A stretch of DNA of 64,000 bases. It comes from Desulfobulbaceae bacterium UBA2273 (GTDB taxonomy: Bacteria > Desulfobacterota > Desulfobulbia > Desulfobulbales > Desulfurivibrionaceae). The stretch spans positions 1 through 64,000 of the forward strand of contig DDWZ01000027.1 in assembly GCA_002347095.1 (NCBI GenBank). Reading direction: 5' to 3'. The notes under the pieces are model-generated. The model saw nothing but the letters and a program-made list of their open reading frames with translations, was not told where the DNA came from and did no database searches. Positions 42,894 through 54,700 of this stretch are shown piece after piece (the first letter of the stretch is position 1; each line of letters begins with the position of its first letter). The translations under genes and the position numbers were made by a program.

Positions 42894-43526
42894 ATGTTCG
42901 ATTTTTCAGAACACATAAAATTCATCATCTCCCTCTTGGCCATCGTCAACCCCATCGGCGCCATTCCCATCTATATCAGCCTCACCGACGGCTACAGTCT
43001 GGAAGACCGGGCCAGAATCGTCCGGATCACTCCGGTGGCCGTGGTGGCCATTCTCCTGACCACCTTGGTCAGCGGCGAGTTCATCCTCCGTTTTTTCGGG
43101 ATTTCCATCGGCTCCTTCCGGGTGGGCGGCGGTATCCTCCTTCTGCTCATGGCCATCTCCATGCTCCAGGCCAGGACCAGCCGCGCCGCGCACACCAGCG
43201 ACGAGGCCGAGGAGACTTCAGACCGCGAAACCATCGCCGTGGTGCCCCTGGCCATCCCCCTGCTCTCCGGGCCGGGCGCCATCAGCACGGTTATCGTTTA
43301 CGCCTACAAGGCAAAAGGACCTTTGGCCTATCTGATTACCAGCGCGGGCATTCTCCTCATCGGCTTGGCAATTTATCTTTCCCTGCTGGCCGCACCCCAC
43401 ATCGCCAAAAAACTCGGCAAAACCGGGATCAATATCATCACCCGGATCATGGGGCTTATTTTGGCGGCCATTTCCGTGGAATTCATCACCACCGGGTTGA
43501 AGAACATCTTCCAGACCCTGACCTGA
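42894..43526 (+). CDS. MarC family integral membrane protein
   Basis: A 210-residue protein with six hydrophobic segments and the MarC/UPF0056 hallmarks: LLAIVNPIGAIPIYISLT at the N-terminus and AIPLLSGPGAISTVIV after the central loop. The family has been proposed to carry small molecules or amino acids, but its function remains unclear. The gene is alone between a gap of about 220 bases and the stress-protein gene on the same strand. Confidence 0.93.
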   Translation: MFDFSEHIKFIISLLAIVNPIGAIPIYISLTDGYSLEDRARIVRITPVAVVAILLTTLVSGEFILRFFGISIGSFRVGGGILLLLMAISMLQARTSRAAHTSDEAEETSDRETIAVVPLAIPLLSGPGAISTVIVYAYKAKGPLAYLITSAGILLIGLAIYLSLLAAPHIAKKLGKTGINIITRIMGLILAAISVEFITTGLKNIFQTLT

Positions 43527-43644
43527 TCCTTAAGCCTTCCCCGGGCCCGGCGCCAGTCGAGCCCGGTACTTTTCCCCCATGACCGACCCGGCTCTTTCCG
43601 CGACAAAGGAAAGCCCCCCGGCCACAACCAGGAGAAACACGTTC

Positions 43645-44472
43645 ATGAAAGTCATTGCCGCGATGAACGGCCTTGTTTCCTCGGATGTCGCTACGCTCTA
43701 TGCCCTGCGCTACGCCGCGCTCTTTGACTACACCCTCTGCCTGCTCCATGTGCTCAACCCCGCCGACCGAAGGGAGGAGGTGGAACTGAGCATGGCAGAG
43801 GCCGAGGAGGCGGCCACCCATTACCGGGTCAAGACCGAACGGGTTTTCCTGACCGGGGAACCGACCCACGCCATCCGGGAATATCTTGCCGCAAACAGAA
43901 CCGACACCCTCTTCTGCAGCACCAGGATTAGAACGAAAAAACGGTTTTTCCAGAACTCGCTCAGCGAAAAGTTGAGCCGGTTGTCCCTGCCCGCCAATCT
44001 GGCCGTGGTCCGGGTCGCCCATGTGAACGCGGTTTTCGTCACCGAGAACATCCTGCTTCCCATCCGGGAGGACCGGCTCTCCGCCCAAAAATTCGCCTTT
44101 TTCAGCTCCCTGGCCAAGGCCTTTGGCGCGGCAACGGAGATCTACAGCATCCACCTCACGGACAGGCGCGGGCTGGCCGCCCTGGATACCCGCACCGCCA
44201 AGATGCTGTTCCAGAAGATCAACACCCGGTTGAGCCACTATGTCAACACCATGAAGCTCCTGGATCTTCCCCTGACCATCAAACACGCCCTGACCGGCAG
44301 AGAGATCGACCAAATCCTCCACCATCTCGCCCGCCATGATTTCCAGCTCATGATCATCGGCGGCCGGAGGGGTTCCCCGTTTCCCGGATTTTTCCGAGAA
44401 AACCCCATGGAACGGCTCTTTTGGCACACGCCGGTCAACACCATCGCCTTCTACGCCAGGGACAGAGAATGA
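43645..44472 (+). CDS. tandem universal stress protein
   Basis: About 275 residues with two UspA-type halves. The first runs from MKVIAAMNGLVSSDVATLYALRYAA to about residue 130. The second starts near ENILLPIREDRLS and ends with the nucleotide-binding type motif MIIGGRRGSPFPGFF... ERLFWHTPVNTIAF. The start at 43645 has an AGGAG box; a longer version from 43579 is unlikely. The last bases overlap the start of the P-type ATPase gene, so the pair is translationally coupled, and the stress protein may regulate the ATPase through ATP binding. Confidence 0.88.
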   Translation: MKVIAAMNGLVSSDVATLYALRYAALFDYTLCLLHVLNPADRREEVELSMAEAEEAATHYRVKTERVFLTGEPTHAIREYLAANRTDTLFCSTRIRTKKRFFQNSLSEKLSRLSLPANLAVVRVAHVNAVFVTENILLPIREDRLSAQKFAFFSSLAKAFGAATEIYSIHLTDRRGLAALDTRTAKMLFQKINTRLSHYVNTMKLLDLPLTIKHALTGREIDQILHHLARHDFQLMIIGGRRGSPFPGFFRENPMERLFWHTPVNTIAFYARDRE

Positions 44473-47174
44473 TGCAGCTCTTCGCCCTCAACCAAAAGGA
44501 GCTCTTCCTCCGCCTGAAAACCTCGGAAAACGGCCTCTCCTCCGACCAGGTGGCGCGGCGGCTCGTGGAATTCGGCGCCAATGAACTGGCAACCGCGGCG
44601 AAAAAAAATTATCTCCTTGCCTATCTGGTCCAGTACATCCATTTTTTCGCCATTGTCCTGGAGGTGGCCGCCATCCTCTCCTTTGTCGCCGATCATTATG
44701 CCCCCAACGAGGGCAGCGATATCCTGGGCTATGCCATCCTCGCTGCGGTGATCATCAACGCCACCTTCACCTTCTGGCAGGAATACCGGGCGGACAAGGC
44801 CATGGAGGAGTTGCTCAAGCTGATGCCCACCAAGGTTTCCCTGCGCCGGGAGGGCAAGATCGTTGCAGCCATGGCGCACGGGATTGTCCCCGGCGACATC
44901 ATGCTTCTGGAAGAAGGCGACAAGGTCGCGGCGGACGGCATTCTCCTGGAGGCAACCTCGCTCTTTCTCAACCTCTCCTCCCTCAACGGCGAATCAGCCC
45001 CAGTGGCCCGGGATCTCCTACCGGGCGAGGCAAAACGGGCTCTGGACGCCAAAAACATGGTCTTTGCCGGGACCACCGTTCTTTCCGGCAGCGGGGTCGC
45101 GGTGGCCAGCGCCACGGGCAATGCCACGGAGTTCGGCAAGATCGCCAGCCTGACCAAAAACGTGCGCAAGGCCATCACCCCCATGCAGCGGGAGATCATC
45201 CACATCACCCGCACCTTTACGATTATCGCCCTGGGCATGGGCTGCATCTTTTTCGCCCTTGGCCTGTTCTCCGGCAAGGGGATCATGACCGCCTCGATCT
45301 TCACCCTTGCCCTCATTGTCGCCAACGTGCCGGAAGGATTGCTGCCGACCATCAGCCTGTCGCTCTCCTTGGCCAGCCAGCGCATGGCCCGGCGCAATGC
45401 CTTGATCAAAAACCTCGACTCGGTGGAGACGCTGGGCAGCGTCACGGTCATCTGCACGGACAAAACCGGCACCCTGACCAAAAACGAGATGACCCTCAAG
45501 CTGCTCTGGCTTGCGGGCGGTGAGGAGATCAGCATTTCAGGAGAAGGGTACCGCGAGCCGGGCGAATTTTCCTTTGACCAGCAGAATGAAAGCAGCGAGA
45601 ACCGCCTCGTTGCCATGTTCATCGCAGGACTGCTCAACTGCCGGGCCAGCATCGACGAGGAGAGCCTGCGCGGCGACCCGACCGAGCTGGCCATTGTCGC
45701 AGCCGGTCGCAAAAAGGGGATTACAGCTCCGGAGATGAAAAAAGTGCAGGAAATCATCTTCACCAGCGAGCGCAAGATGATGTCCTCCGTGTATCAGGAG
45801 GGAGAGACAACCTGGCTCTTTGCCAAGGGCGCGGTGGAGACACTGCTCCCCAAATGCACAACCTTCCTGGCCAGTGACGGCACGGAGCACCCCCTCACCG
45901 AGGCGGACCGGCAGGCAGCCCTGACCCGGGCCGACACTTTCGAAAACCAGGCCTTTCGCGTCCTGCTCATTGCTCGCGGCAAAAAAGCGGCAGAAGAGGA
46001 CCTGACCCTGCTGGGGCTCATTGCCATCATGGATTTGCCGCGCCATGGCGTGTCCGAAGCCGTGGCCTCCTGCAAAACCGCCGGCATACGGACCATGATG
46101 ATTACCGGCGACAACCCGCGCACCGCCGCAGCCATTGCCAACCAGATCGGCTTGACCCACGACCGGGTTATCACCGGCCCGGAGCTGGAAGAGATGAGGG
46201 ATGAGCAACTGGAGGAAATCCTGGCTAAAGAAACCGTCCTCTTTGCCCGCATGGCCAGCAGCCAGAAACTGCGCATCGCCACGGCCCTGCAAAATGCAGG
46301 CGAGGTGGTGGCCATGACCGGCGACGGGGTCAACGATGCGCCTGCCCTCAAAAAAGCGGACATCGGCATCGCCATGGGGATCTCCGGCTCCGAGGTCGCC
46401 AAGGAGGCGGCGGACATGGTACTGCTCGATGACAACTTCTCCTCCATCGTCATCGCCATCGAGGAAGGGAGGACCGTCTATTTCAACGTCAAGAAGTTCG
46501 TCACCTATGTGCTCGCCTCCAACGCGCCGGAGATCGTGCCCTACATCCTGCAGTTCTTCCTAAAAATCCCCCTGCCGCTCTCGGTGATCCAGATCCTCTC
46601 CATCGATCTCGGCACGGACATCCTCCCGGGCGTGGCGCTGGGCAGCGAAAGGCCCGAAAAAAACATCATGAACCGGCCGCCGGTGAGCAGGAAAGAAAAG
46701 ATCCTCGATCGGGAAGTTTTTCTGCGGGGCTATCTTTTATTAGGTGTTATCGAGGCAATGGCGGCCATGATCGCCTTTGCCTTCTTCCTGCAGCAGCATG
46801 GCTGGCAATACGGGACCGTGGTTCTTGCCGATCCGTTACTGCACCGGCAGGCCATGACCATGACCCTGCTGGGCGCCGTCACCTGCCAGATCTTCAATGG
46901 CTGGACCATGCGGAGCTGGGAATTTTCCGCCTTCAGCCTCGGGTTTTTCTCCAACCGCCTGATGCTCTGGGCCATGGCGACCGAGCTGATTTGGGTCTGG
47001 GCTCTGCTCAATGTGGCCCCGGTGCAAAAGGTCTTCAACACCGCCCATGTCCCGCTCTCTGACCTCTGGATATTGCTGCCCTTTCCCGTGCTCCTTCTCC
47101 TGAGCCATGAAGGGTACAAATGGCTGCGCCGCCGCAAAAACAGCCAGGCAACCGCCCTGCCGGACGGCGGTTGA
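44469..47174 (+). CDS. P-type ATPase with P2C (Na,K/H,K-ATPase-like) motifs
   Basis: A 901-residue cation pump. The N-terminal cation ATPase domain is followed by membrane helices. Key motifs: VANVPEGLLPT (M4 ion site), ICTDKTGTLTKNEMTL (phosphorylated Asp), TGDGVNDAPALKKADIGIAMG (hinge), and DLGTDILPGVALGSERPE in M6. The M4 and M6 motifs and the stretch LASQRMARRNALIKNLDSVETLGS are much closer to animal Na,K- and H,K-ATPases (P2C) than to SERCA-type pumps. Ions carried cannot be fixed from sequence. The start at 44469 overlaps the stress protein gene (ATGA). No beta subunit is seen. Confidence 0.88.
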   Translation: MMQLFALNQKELFLRLKTSENGLSSDQVARRLVEFGANELATAAKKNYLLAYLVQYIHFFAIVLEVAAILSFVADHYAPNEGSDILGYAILAAVIINATFTFWQEYRADKAMEELLKLMPTKVSLRREGKIVAAMAHGIVPGDIMLLEEGDKVAADGILLEATSLFLNLSSLNGESAPVARDLLPGEAKRALDAKNMVFAGTTVLSGSGVAVASATGNATEFGKIASLTKNVRKAITPMQREIIHITRTFTIIALGMGCIFFALGLFSGKGIMTASIFTLALIVANVPEGLLPTISLSLSLASQRMARRNALIKNLDSVETLGSVTVICTDKTGTLTKNEMTLKLLWLAGGEEISISGEGYREPGEFSFDQQNESSENRLVAMFIAGLLNCRASIDEESLRGDPTELAIVAAGRKKGITAPEMKKVQEIIFTSERKMMSSVYQEGETTWLFAKGAVETLLPKCTTFLASDGTEHPLTEADRQAALTRADTFENQAFRVLLIARGKKAAEEDLTLLGLIAIMDLPRHGVSEAVASCKTAGIRTMMITGDNPRTAAAIANQIGLTHDRVITGPELEEMRDEQLEEILAKETVLFARMASSQKLRIATALQNAGEVVAMTGDGVNDAPALKKADIGIAMGISGSEVAKEAADMVLLDDNFSSIVIAIEEGRTVYFNVKKFVTYVLASNAPEIVPYILQFFLKIPLPLSVIQILSIDLGTDILPGVALGSERPEKNIMNRPPVSRKEKILDREVFLRGYLLLGVIEAMAAMIAFAFFLQQHGWQYGTVVLADPLLHRQAMTMTLLGAVTCQIFNGWTMRSWEFSAFSLGFFSNRLMLWAMATELIWVWALLNVAPVQKVFNTAHVPLSDLWILLPFPVLLLLSHEGYKWLRRRKNSQATALPDGG

Positions 47175-47315
47175 GCCTCTTGCAGACGCCTATGCCATTA
47201 GGCCCTGCTCATTTTTTTTCTTCGTAACCTTTTTGAAACATGCTACCATTGCCGAGATAACATAATCGGCTCGCCCGCCCATGCCTTTTCCCATCAATTG
47301 CAACGGAGCGCACAC

Positions 47316-48212
47316 TTGACCACCATTGATTTCAACGCCCAGCGCCTTGATCACGCCAAGCAGATCGTCAGCAAGATCAAGCTGCCGGCCCAGCCCACCA
47401 TCGTCATCGAGATCAACAAGGAAATGCGCACCGAGCATCCCGATTTTCCGCGCATCGCCAATCTGGTGACCCAGGACGCCTCGATAAGCGCCAAGGTCAT
47501 CAACGTCATCAACTCCCCGTTTTTCGGCCTGGCCAACAAGTGCGAATCCATTGTCAAGGCCCTCACCTACATGGGGCTGGAAAACTTCCGCAAGGTGGTT
47601 CTCACCGCCTGCCTGCAGGATGCCTTGGGCGGCGGCACCGCAACGGATAAAATCTTCTGGGATCATTCCCTGCACACCGCCGTGGCGGCGGAATCCCTGG
47701 CCAAAACCATGCGCGGCATCCTGACCGCCGAGGACATCACCCCGGACATGGCCTACATGGCCGGGTTGTTCCACGACTGCGCCATCCCGATGCTGCTCAA
47801 ACGCACGCCGCCATACCAGGCCTTCACCCATGCCGCCCTCAGCCACAAGCGCGACATTATCCAGGAGGAAGATGCGCTGGTCGGTTCGGACCATTGCGTG
47901 GTGGGGGGGCTGCTGGCCAAGACCTGGTCGCTGCCCGAGGCGGTATGCAAGACCATCATCCACCACCACACCTCCAACCTCGCCGGGCAAGGAGCAGTGC
48001 CGGACAAGCTCATCGCCCTGATCAAGGTCGCCGACTTCATCGCCTACACCTTTGGCTATTCCATCGGCTTGATGGATCGAATCATCGACAACGAATGGGA
48101 TCCGGAGGAATGGAGCGAACTCAACGAGGGGGTGCTGCAGGAACTGCATCTGGGGCCGGACGACCTCATCGACATGAAGGATAATATCTTCGAGCAACTC
48201 TGCGCTCAGTGA
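47316..48212 (+). CDS. HDOD domain protein
   Basis: About 298 residues, most of it an HDOD domain, a non-catalytic HD relative used in signalling. The KIKLPAQPTIVIEINK opening, the LVTQDASISAKVINVINSPFFGL block and AGLFHDCAIPMLL show the pattern. A TTG start at 47316 is preferred since a CGGAG box lies eight bases upstream, while the TTG at 47298 has none. It is likely a scaffold for regulation of motility or c-di-GMP responses. It ends shortly before the tail of the CRISPR array; a small CCCC/GGGG hairpin at 48214-48225 follows the stop. Confidence 0.88.
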   Translation: MTTIDFNAQRLDHAKQIVSKIKLPAQPTIVIEINKEMRTEHPDFPRIANLVTQDASISAKVINVINSPFFGLANKCESIVKALTYMGLENFRKVVLTACLQDALGGGTATDKIFWDHSLHTAVAAESLAKTMRGILTAEDITPDMAYMAGLFHDCAIPMLLKRTPPYQAFTHAALSHKRDIIQEEDALVGSDHCVVGGLLAKTWSLPEAVCKTIIHHHTSNLAGQGAVPDKLIALIKVADFIAYTFGYSIGLMDRIIDNEWDPEEWSELNEGVLQELHLGPDDLIDMKDNIFEQLCAQ

Positions 48213-48763
48213 TCCCCGAGCGGGGCTTTACGGCCTCATCCACACCCCTGTGCGAGGGGCGACTGGGTGGAGCGCAGCAACTCCTCGCCGATATATTCTT
48301 GAAAGACGAAACCTGGCAACCTTTGCATGCAGACGATCAAGGACAGCGATGATCACACGATCGTCAATCTTGTTGATGTTGCTGATAGGCCCCAACCATT
48401 TGACACTCTCCGTCAACTGCGCTATTTTATGCAAACGATGGTTCCGGTTGGGCCGCAGTCCTGATAACCGCCACCGGGCGCCAAGGTTGCTGCGGAAGCC
48501 TCACGGCCCCATCTCTTCTCCACAAAAGCTTTCCAGTACCCCTGTTTGTTGATGTAGTCGAACTTCATCGTCGACACCAGTGACCACGCTGCCTGCATCC
48601 CGTTCTTCGCTTGGGCCGTCACCAGTAACGCCCGGGCCTTGTCCAGTAGTCGCCCCAACTTGACCAGCCGCTACCGCAGCACCACCTTGCCTGTTCCTCT
48701 GTACTGCTCGGTTCAATCCACGAGAGACAATCGGGTGCCGATCTTGTTTTTGAGCAGACCCGC
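48213..48763. other. gene-free stretch between the HDOD gene and the old end of the CRISPR array
   Basis: No gene here is supportable. Short open frames exist on both strands but show no family features, coding bias or ribosome binding site. The lack of a clean open frame over 550 bases suggests decayed DNA, possibly remains of a mobile element, but I could not identify one. Confidence 0.5.
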
Positions 48764-51700
48764 CAGTTCATCCCCACGGGTGTGGGGAACATCCCTTCAA
48801 TATTTGTCCAAATAGTTACCTCGACGGTTCATCCCCACGGGTGTGGGGAACATTTGTGCGGTTAATGCTTTCATGGTCGTTTCTCCGGTTCATCCCCACG
48901 GGTGTGGGGAACATCTCGACGAAAACCAACGCAACAGCGTCCTGGTCGGTTCATCCCCACGGGTGTGGGGAACATAGTTGATGACCACGTTGTTATTCGC
49001 GTAATGGCGGTTCATCCCCACGGGTGTGGGGAACATTCCGAGCAATCGTCGTGTCGTATCCATGTTTACGGTTCATCCCCACGGGTGTGGGGAACATTAC
49101 CCCCCCAGGTAGCGGAATCGGACGGTAACAGGTTCATCCCCACGGGTGTGGGGAACATTCCCTGTAAATATCGAAGAGCCCAAACAGGATCGGTTCATCC
49201 CCACGGGTGTGGGGAACATCGATATCGCTCCTCACCAACAAAGAAAACGGCCGGTTCATCCCCACGGGTGTGGGGAACATACAATAACCGCTACCAGATA
49301 CCTCCACCATGGCGGTTCATCCCCACGGGTGTGGGGAACATGGTGTGCGGCTTCTTTGATGTATCAAGTGTCTCGGTTCATCCCCACGGGTGTGGGGAAC
49401 ATTTCCCATAATAATATTCCTTGGCGCAATAACTCGGTTCATCCCCACGGGTGTGGGGAACATGAGAACCGGACGGATAGAACGATTCATACTGGCGGTT
49501 CATCCCCACGGGTGTGGGGAACATGAGAGCATCGCATGGCCAACGCCCGGTTCCGTAGGTTCATCCCCACGGGTGTGGGGAACATGTCTATCAGCGTAAC
49601 CGGCATCAACCCCATAACGGTTCATCCCCACGGGTGTGGGGAACATCCGTCAGTGTTAAGGCTTCCAGCTACATCCCCCGGTTCATCCCCACGGGTGTGG
49701 GGAACATTAACCACAAGTAAGTATGGCACGTCAGAAATTCGGTTCATCCCCACGGGTGTGGGGAACATGGTCATCTTCAACGAGATCACCACCGGCGCCC
49801 AGGTTCATCCCCACGGGTGTGGGGAACATTGTTCCCGGTGTATCTGTTGGTCCGTGGCAAACGGTTCATCCCCACGGGTGTGGGGAACATGTCAATTGAG
49901 GCTAACCGCGATATTCAGCTATCGGTTCATCCCCACGGGTGTGGGGAACATACGGTTCCGCTGTCGTAATCCTCTATAGTGATCGGTTCATCCCCACGGG
50001 TGTGGGGAACATATTTCTTCCCCAAACTCACTTACCGATATTTGCGGTTCATCCCCACGGGTGTGGGGAACATTACATGAACAGACCATCAGTAAAAGAA
50101 GGCGACGGTTCATCCCCACGGGTGTGGGGAACATGCCTTGGCGTTAAGTGTTACCAAGCCCCCCCGCGGTTCATCCCCACGGGTGTGGGGAACATGATAC
50201 GCCCACACAAGCATGGATTTCTCCAGGCGGTTCATCCCCACGGGTGTGGGGAACATTGATATATCTGGCATTTTTCCCGTGACAATGCCGGTTCATCCCC
50301 ACGGGTGTGGGGAACATTGTACTGCTGGAGATAGATATCATCAACCATAGCGGTTCATCCCCACGGGTGTGGGGAACATTGCTAATTGGTGGTTTGAGCT
50401 AGAAACTGAGCCGGTTCATCCCCACGGGTGTGGGGAACATTAAGTGTACCTGGGGTCTTTGGTTTGATGGGCCGGTTCATCCCCACGGGTGTGGGGAACA
50501 TTCGCGGTAGGGCAGTGCGGCAATCTCACGGCGCGGTTCATCCCCACGGGTGTGGGGAACATACCGTAATCCTCCGCCATCACCGGCACAGTCACGGTTC
50601 ATCCCCACGGGTGTGGGGAACATTTTAAAGCTCGTCGGGTTGGCTCCCATGTAGCCGGTTCATCCCCACGGGTGTGGGGAACATGCTATCATCTTTGGCA
50701 ACCTGGACAGGCGGCGCGGTTCATCCCCACGGGTGTGGGGAACATACTGATCCCGTCCTTGCCAGAGAGAGCAATGCCGGTTCATCCCCACGGGTGTGGG
50801 GAACATTTGCCCCGAGCCCCACCCATGTCTGCCCCGTACGGTTCATCCCCACGGGTGTGGGGAACATTAGCGCCGAAATTCATCGACCGTTGGGAGGCGC
50901 GGTTCATCCCCACGGGTGTGGGGAACATCGGAGGACGAGCAGCGCCGGATCCTCAAGGAGCGGTTCATCCCCACGGGTGTGGGGAACATATCGACGGGCA
51001 CTCGCCCTGTTCATCGGGGAGCGGTTCATCCCCACGGGTGTGGGGAACATCACAGTATTAATCACGACAAAATCGCCCTGATCGGTTCATCCCCACGGGT
51101 GTGGGGAACATAGCAAGACCTTGACGAGTTCAGCGAGGAAGAGCGGTTCATCCCCACGGGTGTGGGGAACATTTTTTGGGGGACGCACCGGGGAGCATCC
51201 CAAACGGTTCATCCCCACGGGTGTGGGGAACATTCTGCCATTGGTCATCAGCAAAGCCGCCTCCGCGGTTCATCCCCACGGGTGTGGGGAACATCCATTT
51301 TAACGCCCGAAGCCAGGCGACCGCGCCGGTTCATCCCCACGGGTGTGGGGAACATTTGATGGCCCACACCGTGCCGCCGATTGATGGCGGTTCATCCCCA
51401 CGGGTGTGGGGAACATCATCAATGTCAACGCCCAGCTGGTCATACTCACGGTTCATCCCCACGGGTGTGGGGAACATTAGGTCGGTTGTATCTGGATGAA
51501 GCACAACTCCGGTTCATCCCCACGGGTGTGGGGAACATGGCAGTTGGGAATTTAACCTGATACGAGGGGGCGGTTCATCCCCACGGGTGTGGGGAACATG
51601 GGTCGTGGCTATGGGTGTTGCCGGTTTCGTTCGGTTCATCCCCACGGGTGTGGGGAACATTTTTTCCATCGCTCCATCAGCCCGTTGGCCCGCGGTTCAT

Positions 51701-54700
51701 CCCCACGGGTGTGGGGAACATGGGGATAAAGAATCCCTGGGGGGAGCGTTTCAGCGGTTCATCCCCACGGGTGTGGGGAACATCGTGCGTTGATGGTGTC
51801 TGCACCGGTGAGGGACGGTTCATCCCCACGGGTGTGGGGAACATTCCGGCATGTGATCTTTGATCCACTCGTAAGCCGGTTCATCCCCACGGGTGTGGGG
51901 AACATGCCGGGTTCCCCGGCGGGCAGTCCACGCCAAGCGGTTCATCCCCACGGGTGTGGGGAACATTCGTTCAAGGCCAGCGACTATGACAGCAACTCCG
52001 GTTCATCCCCACGGGTGTGGGGAACATGCAATCTCGACACCGATGAGGGCCAAGGTGGCCGGTTCATCCCCACGGGTGTGGGGAACATCCACTTCATCGA
52101 AGAGTCTGACGTGGTGTTCTCGGTTCATCCCCACGGGTGTGGGGAACATCTCTGCCCCGCCCGACTCTGGCCCGCTCATTACGGTTCATCCCCACGGGTG
52201 TGGGGAACATTATGCACCCTGGGGCGTAGATTCAACCGAGGCCGGTTCATCCCCACGGGTGTGGGGAACATTTCACGTTTTTTATATTCGGACTGTCAAT
52301 ATGCGGTTCATCCCCACGGGTGTGGGGAACATCTTTTGCCCTTTGGCCTGGAACGCTAAAGGGACGGTTCATCCCCACGGGTGTGGGGAACATGTTTTAT
52401 TTGTTGGCGCGGAATCAATTATACACGGTTCATCCCCACGGGTGTGGGGAACATTTATGTTTATACCGTCGGGGCTTTTTATCGTTCGGTTCATCCCCAC
52501 GGGTGTGGGGAACATTCGCCGGTTTTGGTGTTTTGGAAATTTCTGGACGGTTCATCCCCACGGGTGTGGGGAACATCAGGCGGATTCAGACCGCCCCGGA
52601 AAGTACACCGGTTCATCCCCACGGGTGTGGGGAACATTACATCGACGATAAGCGAAAAAACACCCTCGCCGGTTCATCCCCACGGGTGTGGGGAACATTT
52701 TTCCTCGAATTTCATCACAAAACCCCCTGTCGGTTCATCCCCACGGGTGTGGGGAACATCCGGAGATTGAACCCTTTGAGATCCCGCCGAGCGGTTCATC
52801 CCCACGGGTGTGGGGAACATGTCCGCAACGGCCTGCTCACCATCCTGCCCAACGGTTCATCCCCACGGGTGTGGGGAACATATTGGCTGCGCGGTCTACA
52901 TGGACCTCGACGTCGGTTCATCCCCACGGGTGTGGGGAACATGCCTTGATTGTCTCGTAGTGTTCGGCGGTCATCGGTTCATCCCCACGGGTGTGGGGAA
53001 CATTGTGCCGTAAAGATGCGCGCCAGGACGCGGTTCGGTTCATCCCCACGGGTGTGGGGAACATCCGACCTACAAGATGCGGTTAAAATCCTCTGCCGGT
53101 TCATCCCCACGGGTGTGGGGAACATAGTTACGTCGCGCAGCGGCGGAGGCAGTAAGGCGGTTCATCCCCACGGGTGTGGGGAACATCTCTGCGACGATGG
53201 CCGGCCCCTCATATAGATCGGTTCATCCCCACGGGTGTGGGGAACATGACCCACTCTGTATGGACACGATCAACCAAAACGGTTCATCCCCACGGGTGTG
53301 GGGAACATCTCTTCTTGCTTCCGGCAAAGATGTAGCCGACCGGTTCATCCCCACGGGTGTGGGGAACATCTACCGGAATACGAACCGGCTTGGTTGGCTC
53401 ACGGTTCATCCCCACGGGTGTGGGGAACATGTGTGGAACACATGCTGGCCGCCCGGTTGATGGCGGTTCATCCCCACGGGTGTGGGGAACATTGGGTACA
53501 CGAGGACTGGGACGAGCGCAATACCGGTTCATCCCCACGGGTGTGGGGAACATAGCCCGGTTGACCACAGTGTGTCTTTAAGCAACGGTTCATCCCCACG
53601 GGTGTGGGGAACATACCTGACAGATGCCACCCTGAGAGGGGACAACCGGTTCATCCCCACGGGTGTGGGGAACATAAGAGTGCGCTCGGATTTCACTCCG
53701 CCGGCGACGGTTCATCCCCACGGGTGTGGGGAACATGAACGGGGAAAGGCAAAGGATTTTGACAGCGTCGGTTCATCCCCACGGGTGTGGGGAACATCGG
53801 TAGAGATTAAACGAACCATGGCCCGCGAGCGGTTCATCCCCACGGGTGTGGGGAACATTACTATCTGGTGGAGAAAAACGTATTGTCCGCCGGTTCATCC
53901 CCACGGGTGTGGGGAACATGCCACCCGTTCCCAATCCGGGAGCATCTCCACCGGTTCATCCCCACGGGTGTGGGGAACATTTGATCCGGCATCACTCCAG
54001 CCGATTTTGGACCGGTTCATCCCCACGGGTGTGGGGAACATCAATAACCTGGAAATCATAGGCTGATTATGGACGGTTCATCCCCACGGGTGTGGGGAAC
54101 ATAGAGGCGCAAGGCCGTTTGTCTTTGCGTAGACCGGTTCATCCCCACGGGTGTGGGGAACATGACAGGATGCCGTCATAGTTTTTCTCCCGCGCCGGTT
54201 CATCCCCACGGGTGTGGGGAACATGCAATGTTTACCGCCACCCCGGCAACCATTATCGGTTCATCCCCACGGGTGTGGGGAACATGCAACTTGAGACTGA
54301 ATGCGCGTTTCTGGGCTCGGTTCATCCCCACGGGTGTGGGGAACATCAGCGGGTCGAAGGTGGTGGTGAAGTCAGTGCCGGTTCATCCCCACGGGTGTGG
54401 GGAACATATCCTCGGCGGCACTATCTACCTGGGCCGTCTCGGTTCATCCCCACGGGTGTGGGGAACATTCCTCCACGCCCACACGGACATGACGGTGGGG
54501 CGGTTCATCCCCACGGGTGTGGGGAACATTGTTGTCGCGCCATAAAAGGAAACGGGGGAGGCGGTTCATCCCCACGGGTGTGGGGAACATTCCACGGGCT
54601 GATTACTTTTTGTCCTGAGTACCGGTTCATCCCCACGGGTGTGGGGAACATTTCGGCTTCGGTGAGGATCGGCATGGAGCGGACGGTTCATCCCCACGGG

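Noticed and set aside
48228-48658. Two short minus-strand frames beside the old end of the array
   Set aside because: No ribosome binding site, no family features and poor coding character; left as gene-free sequence.
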